A stretch of DNA of 43,280 nt from an uncultured Pseudomonadota bacterium (GCA_913047675.1 CAJWTO010000008.1:1-43280); one strand, 5' to 3'. Shown: positions 10,674 to 20,188, counted from the stretch's first letter. The notes: a model not told the origin generated them from the letters alone. Numbers and translations are program-made.

Positions 10674-11237
10674 TTAGGCAGAATTTTTTGCTATAAAAGT
10701 GAGACATACCCCGTTGTTACACCAGCGCTCGTAAGTGGGCGGCGGGCCATCTTTAAAAACGTGTCCTTGGTGACTTCCACATTTACTGCAGTGATATTCC
10801 GTTCTCGGCCAAATGAGTTTGTAGTCAGTCTTTTTTGACATGTGGCCGGGGATGCTTGTGAAGAAGCTTGGCCAACCAGTCTTACTATCGTATTTCATTT
10901 CTGACGAAAACAATGGTAGAGAACAAGCTCTACAAGTATATATTCCTGGTCGCGTTTCATCATTATAGGGACTGGAGTAAGGATTTTCGGTTCCTTCTTC
11001 GAATAATACTTCTACTTCAAGTGGGGTGAAGCGTTTTGCTTGTTCTGCTCGAGAAATGTTAATGCGAGGGCGCAGGCTTACTGTGTTAAAATTTTCAGGG
11101 ACCAAGAACTGCCAGCTATTTTGTAATACTTCAACTGCAGACCAGTCTCTTTTAGGTTGAGCAAATAGTTTTCTTGGTGCTAGGTAAAGCGCCGATAAAA
11201 TAGAGAGACTATGATTTAGATACTGTCGCCTGTTCAT
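10674..11237 (-). CDS. msrB: peptide-methionine (R)-S-oxide reductase MsrB with N-terminal export signal
   Basis: CRACSLPLF, SKTGWPSFF and YHCSKCGSHQGHVFKDGPPPTYERWC motifs; N-terminus MNRRQYLNHSLSILSALYLAPRKLFA. Confidence 0.9.
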   Translation of the reverse strand: MNRRQYLNHSLSILSALYLAPRKLFAQPKRDWSAVEVLQNSWQFLVPENFNTVSLRPRINISRAEQAKRFTPLEVEVLFEEGTENPYSSPYNDETRPGIYTCRACSLPLFSSEMKYDSKTGWPSFFTSIPGHMSKKTDYKLIWPRTEYHCSKCGSHQGHVFKDGPPPTYERWCNNGVCLTFIAKNSA

Positions 11238-11269
11238 TACAAGTTGCTATTAATAAAGCTCAATTTAGG

Positions 11270-12838
11270 CTAGTTTTTTATATAATTACGAATGTAATCA
11301 TCCAGCGAAATCTCATTTGCATTCTCAAGTGCCGTCTGCTCTTCATGTGATTGTTGAGCCAAGGTAGAGAATTTATCAGCAAAATCTTTTGGGGTAGGCG
11401 TGTCTCTATAATGTTTCGCGTAGTCCTTAGATAGGTTCATGGCATAAGTTTGGAAGGGTTCCTGATTGTCTATCAGCGTTTGGAGGATTTTAGCAGCGGG
11501 CAGCGTATCAGGATGGCTTATAGCTTCAACTTGCGTTTTTAAAGCTTGAACATAGTGGGAATTTTTGGTCTCTGAGTCAAGACACTCACAAATGGCTAGC
11601 ATTCGATCACAAATTTCTAATGACCAAGTTTTTATTTTTCTTCTTTGAGACGAGTCGATTAGTTCTAAGTTTGGTTCGTGACCTCTTAGCGCTACAGTAA
11701 GTTCATTATATTCTATGTCACTTAATTCTTTTTTACTCAGTAAGGGGCTTTCTTCAAGCAAGCAGAAAATTAAGAATGCTTCGAGGAATCGCAGTTGCGT
11801 CGCATCAACCCCGTTCTTACTATGACAATTTAAATCAAGAGCTCGGACTTCTACATACTCTACTCCTCGGGAGGCGAGTGACTGGCTTGATCTCTCTCCG
11901 TGAGTAGATGTTTGCTTAGGTCTAATGAAACTGTAGTACTCGTTTTCGATTTGCAAGACGTTTGTGCTTAATTGAATTCTTTTATCGTCGTTGTATAGGC
12001 CTATCGCTTCATATTCTGGATACGGTGTCGCGAGCGCCGCTTGCAGGCTATGAATATACCCATCTAAGTTGTCATAAGATACTACTAGTGCACTTTGGTT
12101 TTTATTTTTATAACCAATATCACTCATCCTCAGACTCGTCGCGTGGGGTAGGTAGTAGGTTCCGTGCATTAATTGCTTAAACCTAGTAGTTCTTCCTGCG
12201 AGAAATGATTTACAGACAGCAGGAGATGTGCCAAATAAAAAGGGCACTATCCATCCAAGCCTTTTAAAATTTCTTATGAGTGAGAAGTAATTAAAATTAA
12301 TGAACTCTTGCATCGTGTCAGTGCTATTTTCGGCTTCATGATAGTAGGACCAGAAGGATTTTGGCAGAGAATAATTAAAGTGTACGCCGGCAATTGCTTG
12401 CATTTTTCTACCGTACCGCCAGTCTAAGCCCGTTCTGTATATATGTTTTATTTGGCCAGCGTTTGAGCTTCCATATTCGGCAATAGGTATTGCACTATCG
12501 TCTGATACAGCGCACGGCATACTTGCCGCCCATAGGAGTTCATCTAGAGGCATGTGCGCGTAGAGGAAATGATGCGTATCATCCAGAAATTTGACAGTCT
12601 CCGCGATGTCACTGAAAGGTGGCGTAATTAATTCAGGCAATGCTTCGGAATAGTCGGTGGTGATATATGGGTGAGTTAGCGGAGAACCCCAGCTAGATGG
12701 GTGAGGCGTGCTCGAAACTGCACCGTCATCGGTAATTCTTAGACTTTCTTTTTCTAAGCCCTTTTTCCCACCCTTGAGGTAGGCGGAATCTCCTGTCTGG
12801 AGGAGTCTTGTAAGACGTCTTTCGAGCAGTTTGTTCAT
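11270..12838 (-). CDS. gshA: glutamate-cysteine ligase (proteobacterial type)
   Basis: 522 aa; GLEKESLRI, YITTDYSEALPELITPPF, YGSSNAGQIKHIYRTGLDWRYGRKMQAIAGVHFNYS, GVEYVEVRALDLN. Confidence 0.95.
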   Translation of the reverse strand: MNKLLERRLTRLLQTGDSAYLKGGKKGLEKESLRITDDGAVSSTPHPSSWGSPLTHPYITTDYSEALPELITPPFSDIAETVKFLDDTHHFLYAHMPLDELLWAASMPCAVSDDSAIPIAEYGSSNAGQIKHIYRTGLDWRYGRKMQAIAGVHFNYSLPKSFWSYYHEAENSTDTMQEFINFNYFSLIRNFKRLGWIVPFLFGTSPAVCKSFLAGRTTRFKQLMHGTYYLPHATSLRMSDIGYKNKNQSALVVSYDNLDGYIHSLQAALATPYPEYEAIGLYNDDKRIQLSTNVLQIENEYYSFIRPKQTSTHGERSSQSLASRGVEYVEVRALDLNCHSKNGVDATQLRFLEAFLIFCLLEESPLLSKKELSDIEYNELTVALRGHEPNLELIDSSQRRKIKTWSLEICDRMLAICECLDSETKNSHYVQALKTQVEAISHPDTLPAAKILQTLIDNQEPFQTYAMNLSKDYAKHYRDTPTPKDFADKFSTLAQQSHEEQTALENANEISLDDYIRNYIKN

Positions 12839-12887
12839 AAGAGGTAACTATACCTTGGTTGTTTAGTCGGGCATCTTCTGACTTCAT

Positions 12888-12934
12888 AATATTAAATAAA
12901 TACTTGATCAGTCTATTGTGCCTTATTTAATATT
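12888..12934. repeat. perfect 12-bp inverted repeat in the gshA/pxpB intergenic region
   Basis: AATATTAAATAA (12888-12899) and its reverse complement TTATTTAATATT (12923-12934), 23-nt spacer. Confidence 0.85.
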
Positions 12935-13050
12935 TTAGTTGGCAGCTATTATTCATATGATGGATATCAGCGATCTATTTTTTTCTTACTCGGTAAGTTA
13001 TCTTTAATCGCATAATATTAATAAAAAAGATTTGAGCAGCGGTAGTTTTT

Positions 13051-13923
13051 ATGATTTATGACACTCCGAAATTTAGCCCAGGTGGCGATCGGTATATATT
13101 AATAGAATTTGGTAATGAGATGAATTTAGATCTTAATTTTAAGGGTCAAAATCTTGCTCACGCGCTAGAGGAAGGTGCCATAGAGGGCGTGATTGAATCC
13201 GCTCCATGTTTTGCGACAACTTTGGTTCACTATGAGCCAGAGGTTATTTCCTATAATGACCTTAAAAAACAGTTATCATTGTTAATGGAATCTTTAGGAT
13301 CTAGCGAAAATATCGAGGTTGATAGTCGACTATTTTATTTTCCTACTTTTTATTTAGATCCCTGGACGGAAGAGTGTATAAACGATTACCGTAAAAATAT
13401 TAACGGCGAGAAAGAGCAGGATCCAGAATTTGTGGCGCGAATTAATGAGTTAACCGATGTTAGTCAATTGGTTAGAGTTCATTCAGGCACCGAGTATTGG
13501 GCAGCTAGCCTTGGGTTTTGGCCTGGATTAGCTTTTATGATGCCGCTAGACCCTAGGTGTAGGCTGACTGCTCCAAAATATAATCCGCCGCGTACTTGGA
13601 CGCCCCAAGGTGCGGTCTCTATGGGTGGGATGTCTACTGCCATATACCCGGTTGCTAGTCCAGGTGGCTACCAGTTGTTTGGGCGCACTCCGGTACCCAT
13701 CTGGGATCGAGAGTTACGCTTCCCTGAGTTTGATGGGGATTTTTGTATTTTTAGACCGGGCGATCGAATCAAATTTGTGCCTTGTGGCCTCGAAGAGTAC
13801 GAAGAAATTGACCGAAAGGTTGATGAGGGTAGCTATAAATTTAATATCGTAGATTATCAAAAATTTTCGGTTAGTAATTATAAGCGCTGGGTTAGTACGC
13901 TTGATACTTCAGCTAGATTTTAA
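13051..13923 (+). CDS. pxpB: 5-oxoprolinase subunit PxpB-like / allophanate hydrolase subunit 1 (KipI-like)
   Basis: GDRYILIEFGNEMNLDLN, VRVHSGTEYWAASLGFWPGLAFM, NPPRTWTPQGAVSMGGMSTAIYPVASPGGYQLFGRTPVPIWD. Confidence 0.8.
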   Translation: MIYDTPKFSPGGDRYILIEFGNEMNLDLNFKGQNLAHALEEGAIEGVIESAPCFATTLVHYEPEVISYNDLKKQLSLLMESLGSSENIEVDSRLFYFPTFYLDPWTEECINDYRKNINGEKEQDPEFVARINELTDVSQLVRVHSGTEYWAASLGFWPGLAFMMPLDPRCRLTAPKYNPPRTWTPQGAVSMGGMSTAIYPVASPGGYQLFGRTPVPIWDRELRFPEFDGDFCIFRPGDRIKFVPCGLEEYEEIDRKVDEGSYKFNIVDYQKFSVSNYKRWVSTLDTSARF

Positions 13924-13935
13924 TGGGTTAAAAAA

Positions 13936-14910
13936 GTGTTTAAAGTAATTAAATCTGGGTTAGAAAGTTCAATACAAGATTGGCCGGGACGTATAGGCCA
14001 TTTTAATAAGGGATTTCCGCCATCTGGTCCTATGGATTCTTGGTCGTTTCGGTTAGCTAATCTTTTGGTGGGCAATAGCAGCGGTGACGCGGGGATAGAG
14101 TGTCAATTCATCGGCCCCGAATTACGATTTTTGGAGGATTGTGTAATTGCTATCACTGGCGCTGATATGCAGCCTAAAATCGATGATAAGCCCTGCGCGA
14201 TGTGGGAGAGTATTTTAATTAAAACTGGTCAGACTTTAGAAATGTCTTATGCGGCGAGTGGGGCAAGATCGTACTTAGCTGTAGCCGGTGGTATTTCGGT
14301 GGACGCTGCACTAGGGTCGAGAGCTACATTTGATGCTGCTGGAATTGGAGGTGTCGATGGTCATGCTTTGAAGGAAGGTCAGAAAATTAAATCTGGTACA
14401 CATCGGGGTCTAGTATTCGGACAACGCGTATTAACTGAGTCTAGGCCTGAAATTAGTACTAACTGTTCTTGGGAAATTGAAGTAGTCGCTGGACCTAATG
14501 ATGACTGGATTGACCAAGAAGGGCACGACAGATTTTTGAACTCTGAATGGAAAGTCTCGGCAAAAAGTAACCGAATGGGAATGCGTCTCGAAGGGCCTGA
14601 CTGGACCTTTGCCGAAAAAGCTTTTACGAAGTTGCCGGAAAATGGCTCTGAGCCAGCTAATATTATTGATCAAGGGTATCCGATCGGTGCCATCAATCTG
14701 GCAGGACAAACCCCAATAATATTACTCAATGATGGTCCCAGTATGGGAGGGTTTATCAATCCTTATACGGTACCTCAATGCTCAATTTGGAAACTGGGGC
14801 AGGCGAGACCTGGTGAAATCTTTGTGTTTAAGGTCATTTCAGTATCAGAAGCTCAAGAGAAGGCTAGAGAAATTAAATTGCTTTGTTCTGAAAAGAGTCT
14901 CGTATCCTAG
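13936..14910 (+). CDS. pxpC: 5-oxoprolinase subunit PxpC-like / biotin-dependent carboxyltransferase domain (KipA-like)
   Basis: SSIQDWPGRIGHFNKGFPPSGPMDSWSFRLANLLVGN, SYLAVAGGI, SNRMGMRLEG, GQPIILLNDGPSMGGF-like motif. GTG start. Confidence 0.85.
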   Translation: MFKVIKSGLESSIQDWPGRIGHFNKGFPPSGPMDSWSFRLANLLVGNSSGDAGIECQFIGPELRFLEDCVIAITGADMQPKIDDKPCAMWESILIKTGQTLEMSYAASGARSYLAVAGGISVDAALGSRATFDAAGIGGVDGHALKEGQKIKSGTHRGLVFGQRVLTESRPEISTNCSWEIEVVAGPNDDWIDQEGHDRFLNSEWKVSAKSNRMGMRLEGPDWTFAEKAFTKLPENGSEPANIIDQGYPIGAINLAGQTPIILLNDGPSMGGFINPYTVPQCSIWKLGQARPGEIFVFKVISVSEAQEKAREIKLLCSEKSLVS

Positions 14911-16400
14911 TTGCTAGGTTTAAGGCCTGACCTTGCCATCGCGACAGCATTGAATATGGCTTTCCCTTTATTGAGGGTTTCATCCCATTCCAATTCCGGT
15001 ACAGAATCTGCAACGATGCCGCAGCCAGCTTGAACAAAGACTCTACCATCTTTTATTACCGCTGTTCGGATAGCGATCGCTGTATCCATATCCCCATTCC
15101 ATGACAGATAACCTATTGCGCCGCCGTAAACACCTCGCCTGACAGGCTCTAACTCATCAATAATTTCCAGGGCCCGGACTTTGGGAGCACCAGATAACGT
15201 TCCCACTGGAAGCGTTGACCGTAAAACATCCATGGCATTTTTTTTTGCATCAAGTTTGCCTTCTACCGTAGAGGAGATATGCATAACATGCGAATATCTC
15301 TCTATCACCATTTTTTCCGTCACTTTAACGCTACCTGTTTCTGCGATTCGCCCGATATCATTTCGCCCTAAATCTATTAACATTAAATGCTCGGCGAGTT
15401 CTTTTGGATCGGCAAGCAATTCTTTTTCTAATCTAATATCATTCTCAACGGAGTCCCCTCTAGGACGAGTTCCAGCAAGTGGGCGTGTGGTGACTCTATC
15501 GTTTTCTACCCGAACAAGTATCTCTGGAGAGGAACCGACCACATCGAAGTCGTCTAGCTGAAAATAATAAAGATAAGGTGATGGGTTTAAATGCCTCAGC
15601 GCTCGGTAAATACTTAGACTATCTGTCTTAGCTTCAACAGAAAGCCGCTGAGATAGTACAACCTGCATCGCGTCGCCGTCGACTATGTATTTTTTGACCT
15701 TATTTACTGCGTTTAGAAAGTCAGATTTTTCAAATTCATAATTTTGTTTAAGCTCCTCATCGCCATCAGAGCTGTTTTCGATCTCGATTTGTTTTGCAGG
15801 TTCTCTTAGGCATCTTTCTAAATCATCAAGATAACTGTTAGCCGCTTGTAATTCAGTTTTACTCTGATTTTTAGCATATTTAACGAGTTGCATTTCACCT
15901 TTTAAGTTATCAAAAATGATGAATTCGTCTACTTGTAACAGATATATATCGGGTAATTCTAGTGGATCAGGAGGACTGGAAAGTGCAAGTTTTGGCTCCA
16001 CGTAACGCATAGTATCGTATCCGAAATAACCTACTAGACCGCCACTAAAACGGGGTAGCAGACCTGCCGGTGGAGGATCGAATTGAGCTTGGTATTCCTC
16101 GATAAATGTGAGAGGGTCGTCAACTATTTTTTGCTTAATAACCGCACCATTTTCTTTAATTGTTACTTCATGACCCCGGACAATCAGAGTTATTTTGGCA
16201 GGCAAGCCTATGATCGAATATCTACCCCACTGCTCACCACCTTCAACGGACTCGAGGAGGAACGAATTTTTTCCCTTTGCAGTTTTAGAATAAATACTTA
16301 ATGGCGTTTCTAAGTCCGCTAATACTCTTCTAATTATAGGGTGTCTAAATCGATCAGAGTCACTTTTTTTAGAGTGCGATTTTTCTTTCAACTGAGGCAT
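14907..16400 (-). CDS. trpE: anthranilate synthase component I
   Basis: 497 aa with LLESVEGGEQWGRYSIIG, VVLSQRLSVEA, RPLAGTRPRGDS, LMLIDLGRNDIGRI, GTLSGAPKVRALEIIDELEPVRRGVYGGAIGYLS. Confidence 0.96.
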   Translation of the reverse strand: MPQLKEKSHSKKSDSDRFRHPIIRRVLADLETPLSIYSKTAKGKNSFLLESVEGGEQWGRYSIIGLPAKITLIVRGHEVTIKENGAVIKQKIVDDPLTFIEEYQAQFDPPPAGLLPRFSGGLVGYFGYDTMRYVEPKLALSSPPDPLELPDIYLLQVDEFIIFDNLKGEMQLVKYAKNQSKTELQAANSYLDDLERCLREPAKQIEIENSSDGDEELKQNYEFEKSDFLNAVNKVKKYIVDGDAMQVVLSQRLSVEAKTDSLSIYRALRHLNPSPYLYYFQLDDFDVVGSSPEILVRVENDRVTTRPLAGTRPRGDSVENDIRLEKELLADPKELAEHLMLIDLGRNDIGRIAETGSVKVTEKMVIERYSHVMHISSTVEGKLDAKKNAMDVLRSTLPVGTLSGAPKVRALEIIDELEPVRRGVYGGAIGYLSWNGDMDTAIAIRTAVIKDGRVFVQAGCGIVADSVPELEWDETLNKGKAIFNAVAMARSGLKPSN

Positions 16401-16415
16401 CTCCTGGCATGAGAT

Positions 16416-17948
16416 TTAAGTATTTATTGAAGAGCTTTTTTGTACGTTTTTATTTACTATAAGTCGTCTATTAAACCAGAGAGATAGCAATATTGTAATG
16501 GTGAGGTTTGGGATAACTGCGACTACCCCAGGGTGGAAATTAAAAATCTTGCCGTTGTGAACAAAGGCTAAGTCTCCATATGCGAGAATCAAAGCAATAC
16601 TTATTCCAGTAAGCAGACCTATAGCCGCAGCTGATCCGTTTAGCGATCGCCATCGCAACCCCAATATAAAAACTGGAGCAATTTGGATTAGTAAATCTAG
16701 TTTTCTGTCGAGTAATTGTACAAGCGACGCTTCTTCTCTTAATGCTATTGCAAGTAGTACTAATAGTAATAGCATTGTCCAAGAAAAAACTTTCCCGACT
16801 AGAGTTAATTGCTCCTGAGACGCTAGAGTGTAAAAACATCTAGCGAAAATATCTTTAGTGAGCATCGATGAGAGTGATAACAGAGCGGAGTCGGCGGTTG
16901 ACATCATGGCCGCGAGGACCGCTGATAAAATCACTAGGACTAACCCGTAGCCGAATATTGAACTCATTTGTACTTCGCGAAGTAGGCTTCCGAAAATTTG
17001 ATCGGCTGATGCGCCTTCTAGACCAGGAAAGTAAGCCAGTGCAATGACTCCTGTCACTACAACGATTACCATTGTGGGTAATGGCATGAATGACATCACC
17101 AACAAACTTCGCTTCAATGTCACGGTATTTCTGGCAGCATATATTCTTTGTATTGCCTGCGGATAAAACGCGAACGCAAATCCGACGCCTATTATATAGG
17201 ACAACCATTCTCGACACTGTGCGGCATTTGGCACACTCGCGAAGCGAGTTCCGGATACTTTGTCTCTTTCCATTAAGATCTGAGTAGCTTTTCCTATTGG
17301 ACCGAAGAGGTCTAAGAGTGAGACTACTAATAACGCGAATCCAACGATTAAAATTGCGCCCTGTAAAGCATCCGTCCAGACCACCGCCCGCATACCTCCG
17401 AGCGTTCCATATACCACCATAATTAAAGCCAGTACAACAACTCCTATATTGTAAGCGGCTGGTCCATTGTTAGGATTTAGTCCTTCCATTGCTCTACCCA
17501 TAGCCATCAGCTGCGCGAGTAGAAAATTACAAAGTACTGCGATCATCACTATCGCCACAATAATAGTCAGAGCTTTATTTTGATATCTATCTTGTACGAA
17601 ATCTCCAGGGGTTAGATAGTTACGTTGCTTGGCTAGGATATGCAGTCGTTCAGCGAACAAGAGATAGACCACGATGATTGCTGTCATGAAATGTAAGCAG
17701 ACGATCCAGGAGTAACCGATACGGTAGGTTGCTCCTGTAAAAGCGAAAAATGTATTTCCACTATACTGCGTTGCAAACAAGGTCATAAAGAGCATGACAG
17801 GTCCAAACCCACTACCTGCCAAGTAGAAGTCTTGCATTGTGTCTTCAGTACGAGCCTGCTTAGCTAGCCAACCTATCAGAAGTAAGGAACACAAATAACA
17901 TCCGATAAACAGCCACGATCCGATACCAAGTGGGGCTAAGTTATTCAT
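16416..17948 (-). CDS. sodium:solute symporter (SSS family)
   Basis: 510 aa multi-pass protein; FYLAGSGFGPVMLFMTLFATQYSGNTFFAFTGATYRIGYSW, GGMRAVVWTDALQGAILIVG, AAMMSTADSALLSLSSMLTKDI. Confidence 0.9.
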   Translation of the reverse strand: MNNLAPLGIGSWLFIGCYLCSLLLIGWLAKQARTEDTMQDFYLAGSGFGPVMLFMTLFATQYSGNTFFAFTGATYRIGYSWIVCLHFMTAIIVVYLLFAERLHILAKQRNYLTPGDFVQDRYQNKALTIIVAIVMIAVLCNFLLAQLMAMGRAMEGLNPNNGPAAYNIGVVVLALIMVVYGTLGGMRAVVWTDALQGAILIVGFALLVVSLLDLFGPIGKATQILMERDKVSGTRFASVPNAAQCREWLSYIIGVGFAFAFYPQAIQRIYAARNTVTLKRSLLVMSFMPLPTMVIVVVTGVIALAYFPGLEGASADQIFGSLLREVQMSSIFGYGLVLVILSAVLAAMMSTADSALLSLSSMLTKDIFARCFYTLASQEQLTLVGKVFSWTMLLLLVLLAIALREEASLVQLLDRKLDLLIQIAPVFILGLRWRSLNGSAAAIGLLTGISIALILAYGDLAFVHNGKIFNFHPGVVAVIPNLTITILLSLWFNRRLIVNKNVQKSSSINT

Positions 17949-17954
17949 GATTAC

Positions 17955-18146
17955 TTAGGTATTGTCATGACTTCTTAAAAAAATTACACACGTGACTATA
18001 GAAGCTATAAGAGAAATTAATACACTAGTTACAACCCACGCGGGGAAACCGAACCAAATTAGTTGTGAGTCTGAGTCCCAGTACCATGGAACCGCTAAAG
18101 TCAGCAAAATGATGTACACCAAAAAGGTTGGGAAACGCGTAAGCAT
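17955..18146 (-). CDS. small membrane protein (DUF3311-like), presumed partner of the SSS symporter
   Basis: 63 aa with two hydrophobic segments; 6 bp upstream of the SSS gene, a usual context for DUF3311-type proteins. Confidence 0.65.
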   Translation of the reverse strand: MLTRFPTFLVYIILLTLAVPWYWDSDSQLIWFGFPAWVVTSVLISLIASIVTCVIFLRSHDNT

Positions 18147-18156
18147 AAAGGTCCAG

Positions 18157-19341
18157 TTAATGGGCTTTTTTTAAGACTTTCATAGCATTTTCCAGGCCAT
18201 CTATAGTAAGAGGGAACATCCGATCTGAAAGTAATTCTTTAATCATTCCGATAGTTGGTATATGACCCCAATATTCCTCCGGCTGAGGATTAATCCAAAC
18301 CGCGTAAGGAAAGACGGCCAACAGGCGCGCTATCCAAGTAGCTCCCGCCTCTTCGTTCCAGTGCTCAACACTTCCGCCCACGTTCATTATTTCGTAGGGA
18401 CTCATGGTAGCATCGCCGACAAATACTATTTTATGATCGGCTCCATAAGTTCGCATCAACTGTTCAACGGGTAATTTTGCATGGAAACGCATTTTATTGT
18501 CCTTCCAGACGGTTTCATATAGGAAATTATGGAAGTAATAATGCTCTAGATGTTTAAATTCACTTCGAGCTGCGGAAAATAGTTCTTCGCACACCTTCAC
18601 GTACGGATCCATTGAACCACCTACATCAAGGAATAGTAGTATTTTTGCGGCATTGCGTCGCTCTGGTACCATTTTGATATCGAGGAGCCCTGAATTTTTG
18701 GCAGTGGAGCGGATGGTATCGTCTAGATCAAGTTCTTCTTCAGCCCCTTCCCTTGCAAAACGTCGCAATCGTCGCAACGCGAGCTTTATATTACGCGTAC
18801 CCAGCTCGACTTGATCATCAAAATTTTTATATTCACGTTTTTCCCAAACTTTGACTGCCCTGCCATGCTTTCCTTTTTCTTGTCCTATTCGAACACCCTC
18901 AGGATTATAGCCCTCGGCACCGAAGGGCGAGGTACCGCCAGTGCCAATCATTTTACTTCCACCCTGATGCTTCTTTTTTTGCTCTTCGAGGCGCTTTTTA
19001 AGAGTCTCCATTAATTTATCCCAACCACCGAGTGACTCTATTTGAGCTTTCTCTTCTTCGGTCAAATTAAGTTGCTTTTGCGCCTGCAGCCACTCTAGGG
19101 GAACGTCCCCTAAAACGGCATCAAATAGCATCTCTTGTCCTTTAAAGTGCTCCCCAAAAACTTGATCAAACCTATCGAAGAATTTTTCATCTTTCACCAG
19201 ACAGGTACGAGCAAGATAATAAAAATTGTCAACACTGTAATCTGCGACTTTCGCATCAAGACCAGCTAATAGACTCATCCATTCTGTTAGCGAGACGGGG
19301 ATCGCTACTTTCCTAAGTTTATAGAAAAGTTCAGTTAGCAC
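18157..19341 (-). CDS. VWA domain protein (CoxE-like)
   Basis: LTELFYKLRKVAIPVSLTEWMSLLAGL N-terminus, RRNAAKILLFLDVGGSMDPYVKVCEELFSAAR (MIDAS-like), IVFVGDATMSPYE. GTG start at 19341 preferred over supplied 19449. Confidence 0.85.
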   Translation of the reverse strand: MLTELFYKLRKVAIPVSLTEWMSLLAGLDAKVADYSVDNFYYLARTCLVKDEKFFDRFDQVFGEHFKGQEMLFDAVLGDVPLEWLQAQKQLNLTEEEKAQIESLGGWDKLMETLKKRLEEQKKKHQGGSKMIGTGGTSPFGAEGYNPEGVRIGQEKGKHGRAVKVWEKREYKNFDDQVELGTRNIKLALRRLRRFAREGAEEELDLDDTIRSTAKNSGLLDIKMVPERRNAAKILLFLDVGGSMDPYVKVCEELFSAARSEFKHLEHYYFHNFLYETVWKDNKMRFHAKLPVEQLMRTYGADHKIVFVGDATMSPYEIMNVGGSVEHWNEEAGATWIARLLAVFPYAVWINPQPEEYWGHIPTIGMIKELLSDRMFPLTIDGLENAMKVLKKAH

Positions 19342-20188
19342 TATTCCGTCTCGACATAAACACAAGCCTTTCGAATAAATGGACATCTTGTTCATTCTTG
19401 AGGAGCGCACCATAGAGCTTCGGGATAGCCTTACGAGTATCCTTGTCACGCAAAGCTTCAGGGGGGATGTCTTCTGCCACTAGGAGTTTTATCCAATCCA
19501 GAAGTTCTGAGGTAGAAGGACGTTTTTTAAGCCCAGGTAACTCTCTTAGCTCGAAGAAGCATTCAAGTGCTTCGGCGAGCAGTCTTTTTTTGATGCCTGG
19601 GTAGTGGACTTTAACGATTGATTCCATCGTATCGACTTCAGGGAAGGCAATATAGTGGAAAAAGCATCTTCTAAGAAAGGCATCTGGTAGCTCTTTTTCA
19701 TTATTGCTAGTTATGATTATGATAGGTCGCTGCCGTGCAGAAATTGTTTTCTTTGTTTCATAAACAAAGAACTCCATCCGATCTAGCTCTTGAAGGAGAT
19801 CATTAGGGAATTCGATATCAGCTTTATCAATCTCGTCAATTAGCAACACTGGCTGTTTAGAGGCCTCAAACGCCTCCCATAGCTTCCCCTTGATAATATA
19901 GTTAGAGATGTCATGCACCGAGTCATCACCTAACTGGGAGTCGCGCAGTCTCGCTACAGCATCATATTCATATAAACCTTGTGCCGCTTTTGTGGTCGAT
20001 TTTATATGCCACTGTATTAGTTCACTATCGAGGGATTTGGCGACTTCCTCCGCCAACATAGTTTTTCCTGTACCTGGTTCGCCTTTTATGATTAGCGGAC
20101 GCTCAAGTGTGATAGCTGCATTGACCGCCATCATCAGGTCTTCTGTGACGATATAATCGCTGGTTCCTTCAAATTTTTTGTTAGACAT
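19331..20188 (-). CDS. MoxR-family AAA+ ATPase
   Basis: PLIIKGEPGTGKTMLAEEVA Walker A, VLLIDEIDKADIEFPNDLLQELDRMEF Walker B, RPIIIITSNNEKELPDAFLRRCFFHYIAFP. Confidence 0.93.
   Translation of the reverse strand: MSNKKFEGTSDYIVTEDLMMAVNAAITLERPLIIKGEPGTGKTMLAEEVAKSLDSELIQWHIKSTTKAAQGLYEYDAVARLRDSQLGDDSVHDISNYIIKGKLWEAFEASKQPVLLIDEIDKADIEFPNDLLQELDRMEFFVYETKKTISARQRPIIIITSNNEKELPDAFLRRCFFHYIAFPEVDTMESIVKVHYPGIKKRLLAEALECFFELRELPGLKKRPSTSELLDWIKLLVAEDIPPEALRDKDTRKAIPKLYGALLKNEQDVHLFERLVFMSRRNSAN

Noticed and set aside
15181-15561. 126-aa plus-strand ORF opposite trpE
   Set aside because: Serine-rich shadow ORF inside a conserved enzyme gene.
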